Made by a program: the position numbers and the translations under genes. From contig NW_017803379.1 in assembly GCF_001625305.1 (NCBI RefSeq), positions 2,701,249 through 2,765,248 of the forward strand: a stretch of 64,000 bases of DNA. Reading direction: 5' to 3'. Source of the stretch: Branchiostoma belcheri. Lineage: Eukaryota; Chordata; Leptocardii; Amphioxiformes; Branchiostomatidae. This document shows, piece after piece, positions 58,101 to 64,000 of this stretch. Numbering within the stretch: position 1 is the stretch's first letter; every line of letters starts with the position of its first letter. Below the pieces are notes generated by a model, which saw only the letters and a list, made by a program, of their open reading frames with translations, was not told the DNA's origin and ran no database searches.

Positions 58101-61100
58101 ATGGGCTGGTACTTGGTCCACAGGGTCCAGGTGTCGCTCAGGTCCTGCCGAGGGTCGTCCCGGTAGTCCCACTCCGACGGGCCCTTCCTGCGCCGCTTCC
58201 GGTTCCTGTTCTCGTCCTCGTCTTCGTACTCGAACTCGGCCTCGTCGTGCAGGATGAAGGCGTCCTGGTACGAGCCCCGCATCAGCAGGTATGGAAGCCC
58301 TTTGGGACACATGATATGTTCAGGGAGCGGACTCGCCACCTGTAACGCCCTAACGCTAGAACCGTGGACAACGTCTTGTCGACTACTTGCCTGACCGGCG
58401 GCACTCTCGTGGTCAACAAAAGCGCTGTTCTCAAATGACATGGGAGCGGCAGTAGTGATGCCAGATTTAGCAGTGCTGTCCTCATTGTCACCATCCACAA
58501 TATGACTACCAGCAGTATGGTTAGTTGGAACAGTAGCATTGGTAGGTTTAAGCACACCTGTCCATAAAGAGTGCAATTTGTGCCATTATCATCAAGTCTT
58601 AGACTAAGGTTTATCTCTACAGATGCATGTATTACTAACTAACTGTTAGTGCAGTTAAAAGTGAAATGATATAATTTGTGAGAAAGCTGCTACCAGTACT
58701 TGTGTAAACGGCCTACCTTTTGCTCTCATCCCATCATCCTCTCTCTTGGTTTCCCTGATGTCGATGTTGATCAAAATGTGATGAACCTGGAAACAACAGA
58801 AGTTCAGCAAATCATAAACAAAATCTGTCTATCTTACATGTATGTCTCAATAAGCAAAGATCGGTCAGCATAATTATATTAAAAACTCAGACTCTTAAAT
58901 CCTCAACTTAATACAGTCAATATCTCAATCTTTGTGTAGATAGAGACAGTAAACACAATTCCTAAGAAGGGAGGTGACTTACCAACAAAGACCTTGTAGC
59001 TGGTCTGAAGAAGGTGTCTTCATTTTCGATGCCATGGAAGAGGAAGCGCTTGCTATGCTCGAAAGGTGCGCTGACATAATCAGCTGCAAATATAGTGATT
59101 TGACAATAAAATTCAGTAACTAGTCTAAGAACACTGAATGCACAGACATGACAGAAGTGGTATACATGTACTAGATACACTTGTGAAATACATGGTGATG
59201 GGAGCTTTCAGTACATTCACAACAGGATGTGGTCAAACAATTTACATGGTTCGTCGATGAAGGTTAGACATCCAGGTAATACGATACGCCAAAAAACAGT
59301 TACTCAAGAAACTGGATATGATTTTACATGGTTCTATACATCATGACTAATGTTTTGTACTGTGCAACAACCATATACATGTGCATGTACATTGAACTGC
59401 CAGAGTGTTGTCAAATCAAGCTGATCTACATGTACAAAGAAGTAACAAAATGAATGTCAAGCTTTGACACACTGTGACATGCACAGTCAGAATGACTGAC
59501 AAGACAAACAGACAACACCGTACCCAGGTCTGTCACACATTGGAGGTGGCAGGAGAAAAAGAGACAAACATGTCAGCACACATATTGAGTAACACCATAC
59601 ATATATTAGTAACATTACAAAATACATGTACTACAAATAACACACGCAACACACAGTCAGAGTAATGTTTTAGGACAAAGCGACAAAAGCAATAAAAATA
59701 TGTAACATTTACTGTGTATCAATTTGATAAGCCTGTAGCGTTATATAGGAAGCTAAGAAAAAGAAGACAAATAAACATATCATTCAAGAAACTGTGAGTA
59801 AACATAATCTTACCTTCATCATCAGTTTCTAGATATTGGTATAGTCTGCCGAGCAAACCTCTGTATGGTTTCTTCTCTATTTTGGCCTGAACAAATGAGA
59901 CCCAATAACACCAATAAGACAATCATCACAATGATGTTGGTGGTCATAAAAATATCTGCCAAATTAACACACATGTTGTACATATTATTAGATAAGATGA
60001 CTAGATAATATTAGATAATATGTGATTTTCTGGTCATATGTTCACTGACTTTTCATATATAGCAAAATACATGTAGTTTGTTTCTACTGTAATCTTTATT
60101 AACCAGAGTCCATGATGACTGTTCTACACTAAACCTGTTATTGACCTTGCAGAGGACACAAAAATGTGACTCATTGCAAAAGATCATGTCAGGAATCCAT
60201 GATTGATTGTTGCTGACAGAATTGACCATGAAATATTTATGAAACCGGAAAGTCTTGTACATGACAAACAAGTATATGTTATCCTAATGAAAATATTATT
60301 ATAATGAAAATGTCCCGCATTTTGTGATAACAGATATATATTTATATACAACATATGTTTTAATCAAATTTGGCTCCATTTTGTATCTATGGTATTCAGC
60401 AAGAAAGTTTAAAACCTAACTTTTGAGTCAGCAATATTAGATGACATGTAATCCATGTTCAACAAAATGAACATATCTTTCTCTGGCTGCCATAAAACAA
60501 AATGGCCATTTGAAGGAAAGGTCACTTGGGACTTGATATACCAACACTGCTCACACCCAATCTACATCAAAACAATACATCTCCACCCAGTATGGCCCCC
60601 AGGGTATGAATATTTTATTACCTGCAACTGGTTTCAGCGATGGCCAGAACTGAATCGTGTGTTTACCCCACCTAGTTACAAGTGTTTACGACACGACCTG
60701 GTGATATTGATGCATATGTGTGTGTATTTTGATACCCATAGTTTAACTTAACACTTTTTACTCGATACGAGAAGAATTTTGAAATCTAAAGCATCTTCAC
60801 AGATTGATGTTATATGTGTTTATGCCACATTTATATCATCATATTGATTTTTTAATATCAGTTAACACAATATAATATAGTGATCGTGTGATCAGAAAGA
60901 GGGACTACATGTACAGTATGCACTTAGGCTTTACTTCCTTCATTTATGAAGTCTGTCAGGAAGATACTTTGCAATAAGAATTTAGCCAAAATATTCATGT
61001 TTAGCATCAGACTGAGATGCTGACCTTGCTTGGAAATTTTGCTGGTTTAATATTTGTGGCAGATGGTGGACCTTTTGTCAAATTTGATGAGAAAATGGCC

Positions 61101-63507
61101 ATAATGATGGTATAATGTTTTGACAGAAACTGTCCAGACTTATGTTTCCTTGTCCACAATCTGACTTTTGATGGGTCATGGAGTGGGAACATTCTGGCTT
61201 TAGTTACTAAAATACTGGTAATGAAGTTTTTATGAGGACACTGTCAGGTACTAACTAAATCAACAACATTATAGAATATGTAACCTTTTTTGTAAAATTA
61301 TCTAAACCTCTTGCTAGCGCTGATGGGTCATGCTATTAAAGGTTTTCATATTATGCCTTATTCTTTTCAAACATCAGTTCAACTAAAGCCTCCCTGATGA
61401 ATTAACCAACTTGTGGTTAAATTAGACTGTGATTTGTAGGTCAGTGTTTGAGGCGTGAATGGCATGGCCTCAATGTAGACAACCATGCACATTTGTTTTC
61501 CGTTTTTCAGGCATGTGTACTTCTAGTATTCCTAGCATGTTGGCAGAACGTATTGCGCCTGCATGAAACCTGTAACGTATTGTGCATAGCACTTTGGCAG
61601 AATGTCTAACTTGTTCAAGGTTGTGCTGTGTCTATAGTTTTAAATTAAAATGTTGTGTTGTAAAAGATATCCTCTGCAACAGACAAAATTCTGGAGCAAC
61701 GTTGACTAAACATCCAACAGAAACCAAGGAATGGAAAATCTGGGTTTCAAGCAGCCGCACTACATTCTGCCGACATGCTATTAAAATCATGGTAAATAAA
61801 AGCTCACTTTCAACCTTTTTGTTGGTTACTGCCTGGCCAATTTGATACTGTTTTGCCAATTTGATACTGTACAGCAGCCTCCAAAAGATCAGCTTGGAGA
61901 TTAAGGAACACCAAAGGAACAAAAACTGAATACAATGTTGATGCAATCGCTATGGGCTGTGCTACCATATGTTCAGCATATAGGTTTACATGTACTCACC
62001 CCTGCTAATGGCATCTCCAGCTTCACCTTCTCAGCTTCCCTGCTCAGTTTCTCGAAGGGACAGTGGATCTTCACCACCATGTTGTCCCCAATCTCCTCGT
62101 CTTCCATCTCCAGACCCTCCTCCCTCATCTTCTGCGTAAACTTCTGTCTGTCCGCAATCCTCCTCTCCCACTTGTAGTCCTTCTCTATGTCCAGGTCCGG
62201 GTTCCTGTACACTAACACGTAGTCTATCCGCTTTGGCACGGGGGGCGGTGGGGGAGNNNNNNNNNNNNNNNNNNNNCACGTGGCGTCAACGGCATCTTGG
62301 ACCCTTTCACCTCCAGTGACTTCTTCTTCTTCTTTCTCTTCTTCTTCTTGATCAGGTCAGGAGGCATAAGCAACGCTCCGTTCAAATCGTTCCCAGGCAG
62401 GTAGGCCTCCACGCCGTTCGGAATGTTTAGCGGTGGAAGCTTCCGGCTGAAAGGCTTAAGGGGCACCTCATCCCCACCTTCCATATTTGGCTTGCCTCCG
62501 TTAGACTGAAATATAGACGCAGGTGTCACTTAAGACGTAAATGCTTTTAAGATGATAAAGTACACAACCAGCCACAAGGGCACTAATCTCTTAAGATACG
62601 CCTCTGGTGTTCTTTAAACCTTTGACATACATAGTCTTGAAGCCAGAGCTACAAATATCTTGAAGAAAAGGTCAAATGTAAGAAGATATCTGCAATAACC
62701 TTTTATAGAAGTGCTGGATCAAATCAGTATGGCCTTATAAACTTTGCCAAAATATCATTCATGGAAGTCCTTCAAATCTCTTCCTGTTTGCTTGCGTATG
62801 TGTTATAAACAGCTCCAGTGCTCACAAAGGATAACTTTTATCGTTAAGCAATGCATCGTGTTGTATATTTTAAGCCTTGAAAACTGTAGAGAAATACAGT
62901 AGAAGCTCTCCAGATGAACTACAAGGATCGAAGAACACCATGAAATTAACTAAAAAGTTGACATTTCCCTTTAATTACCTCGCTTGTGAATAATCGTGGA
63001 GCACATGTTCAACATGGTTGCTTTCATAAATGGATAAAACATTTAATTCATACAAAAATCACTGAATATGAGGCTTAATCAAAGCCAGCATCTTATGGCA
63101 GTACGGTACAACCTTTGGAAGGCACTTCAGCACCACAAAAAGCTCCAGTTTGTTAAATTTTTGGATGTAAACTGAAAAGAAGATTATTGATTACGTGCAC
63201 AAACATGGATTAAAGTTGACATTTAGCCTAAGAAATCTCAATTTCTGCCTTTTTATGTCATGTCAACAACATACCGGTAAGAGATGAACTAGACTGGGAA
63301 ACTCTCACAGTAGAAGAGATACAGTTTGTAACGCCTTACCCTGACAAGGAACCACCAACTCTTCCGAGGCTGGTCTAGGACAGCGATAGACTTGTCTGTT
63401 TTACTGCTGGTTCTACTCCTACTGGTCCTGCTCTTACTCCGACTTCTACTCCTGGAAGTCTTCCCGCTAACGTCCCTTTTCTCTATCCACGAGTGATCCA
63501 TGTTCAT
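49156..63507 (-). CDS. Anoctamin (TMEM16 family)
   Basis: Twenty-one exons in transcript order: 63507-63340, 62505-62000 (with an N gap), 59886-59814, 59083-58983, 58786-58717, 58557-57972, 57695-57579, 57169-57075, 56790-56669, 56368-56279, 55583-55431, 55298-55262, 55057-54948, 54715-54567, 54060-53874, 53682-53553, 53234-53101, 52676-52596, 52405-52340, 51947-51724 and 49300-49156; roughly 1110 residues. TMEM16 proteins are ten-segment, dimeric, Ca2+-gated anion channels or lipid scramblases. Family marks: DYVLVYRNPDLD, NEDTFFRPATRS, RNYFGEKIGFYFAWQGTL, TIFLEVWKRRNATLAYEWD, KLFAFQFANSYASLFYIAFV, LFAASFPLAPLLA and MRVDARRL with AQDIG. The N-terminus has an SR/RS-rich basic run and KKKKRKKKKK; the C-terminus another lysine run. 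Subfamily (ANO1-10) not assigned. Alternative 3' exons between 49301 and 51723 are possible. Confidence 0.93.
52868..52940 (-). repeat. Dispersed palindromic repeat (relative at 36160-36236)
   Basis: ATTTTATTCAGCCAACA on the left is matched inversely by TGTTGGCCGAATAAAAG on the right, and the interior GGTGAC...GTCACC is also palindromic. The middle matches the copy at 36160. Confidence 0.7.
53286..53490 (+). mobile_element. LINE reverse transcriptase C-terminal fragment
   Basis: The plus-strand frame reads FKYQSDQPRIEVFKSLFFPR, then TIVEWKKLAA. SFFPRTI.EWN.L is the conserved end of many non-LTR reverse transcriptases. It is inserted antisense in an anoctamin intron and shares sequence with 36905-37020. 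Confidence 0.75.
54178..54515 (-). repeat. Tandem repeat, about 60-73-bp units, five copies
   Basis: On the plus strand, TGGTACCTGTCCTTGGTGC then TGATT.(T/G)ATAGTCT and (T/C)TGCCTTCCA.ACATT recur five times with unit-length variation, within the anoctamin intron between 54060 and 54567. Confidence 0.85.
56441..56505 (-). repeat. Dispersed repeat with weak hammerhead-like core
   Basis: On the minus strand: CCTGATGAAGGCGACAGTG, then TTTGTTGAAGATTTGATCC. CTGATGA followed by a weak stem and GAA follows the same order as the hairpins at 19909 and 27925 but with poorer pairing. Intronic in the anoctamin gene. Confidence 0.45.
59253..59322 (+). mobile_element. 70-bp truncated copy of the fold-back element, with 12-bp TSD
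   Basis: TTTACATGGTTC occurs at 59241-59252 and 59323-59334, flanking a 70-base insert that matches the left part of the element at 19760-19994 (GTCGATGAAGGTTAGACAT, then CCAGGTAATACGATACGCC, then CAGTTACTCAAG.AACTGGATATGATT) with a few substitutions. The insert lacks the loop and the right arm. Confidence 0.85.
62257..62276. other. 20-N assembly gap inside anoctamin exon 2
   Basis: Twenty Ns interrupt an otherwise open coding exon. The reading frame before and after the gap differs, so 20 is a placeholder length. The right edge on the plus strand is G-rich, encoding a proline run on the minus strand. Confidence 0.98.
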
Positions 63508-64000
63508 TGTGTCTGTCTAACGCTAACCGTCCGAAAACGATGTCGTCTATATACCAACTGAACCGCGTTTGCCTGACTGTATTGATTCTTGTAACCCTGG
63601 TGTTACAATTGTTTACTGAGGATAGCAACGTCACGCCTTTATTCGTTAAAATAAAACCACGGACAGGATATTGAAATGAGCAGACAGCCCCCTGACAGTA
63701 GTTTGTGTCTGTTTTAATTAGGGAAGAGACAGGTTCTGTGATTGTGCACGACAGCTGCCTTTTGTCTGCCCCATTCCTGTACACTCGCGCTGCATGAATC
63801 TGGGATCACGTGATCCAAAGGATACAACAGTAACATGCAATGCAGTGGTTTAATCAATCAAACCTGTCACCCACATTTAACCATCCACTGCTGTACCTCT
63901 AGTTGGTCCATATATCTGAATGTGCGTTCGATCTTCTTCAGAAGGTTGGGGACACCCCTACAGTATGGCTACAACAAACTACATGGATTCTAAGGTAATG
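63508..64000. other. 5' flank of the anoctamin gene
   Basis: Upstream of the predicted ATG on the minus strand. Presumed 5' UTR and promoter. A frame at 63467-63784 overlaps the first exon in another frame and has no family resemblance. No other gene seen. Confidence 0.4.

Noticed and set aside
1-64000. tRNA, rRNA or other classical RNA genes
   Set aside because: I looked for tRNA A and B box-like pairs and for rRNA-like segments by eye and found none that I could support; a covariance scan would be needed to exclude them.

Overview
The window looks like nuclear DNA of an invertebrate chordate, most likely a lancelet (Branchiostoma). This is inferred from three things: intron-rich animal genes with short phase-conserved exons, a ROCO protein joined to fibronectin and death domains, and many small fold-back repeats typical of amphioxus introns. 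No taxonomic search was possible. All exon models below were built by hand from GT/AG junctions, reading phase and family resemblance.

Layout. 1-3.8 kb is a transposon island: the 3' end of a Ty3/gypsy pol gene, its polypurine tract (duplicated in tandem) and the start of a 3' LTR. A Penelope-like element fragment follows, with a perfect ~355-bp inverted repeat and a 12-bp target-site duplication. 5.4-11 kb (+) holds a four-exon LRR-Roc-COR-FN3-FN3-Death gene. 12.4-15.2 kb (+) is a nine-exon D-amino-acid oxidase. 16.2-18.6 kb (+) is a two-exon tRNA dihydrouridine synthase 3-like gene. 20.3-22.0 kb (+) is a four-exon NTF2-related export factor (NXT/p15) whose exon 3 splice donor lies in a five-copy 57-bp tandem repeat. 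23.9-30.5 kb (-) is a 13-exon CD36-family gene of LIMP-2/SCARB2 type. It is divergent from a 12-exon (+) PAP2-type sphingosine/long-chain-base phosphate phosphatase (31.3-40.9 kb), with ~850 bp between the start codons. 45.3-47.0 kb (-) is a three-exon gene of unknown function with a mitochondrial-type presequence. 49.2-63.5 kb (-) is a 21-exon anoctamin (TMEM16) interrupted by a 20-N assembly gap.

The genes do not form an operon or a single pathway. Two adjacent divergent genes act on lipids (LIMP-2-like and sphingolipid phosphatase), which may be coincidence. The most notable non-coding signals are: a short fold-back element family and a Penelope fragment that all carry exactly 12-bp target-site duplications and, in several copies, a hammerhead-ribozyme-like hairpin; and the NXT repeat, which multiplies a splice donor while keeping the reading frame open.
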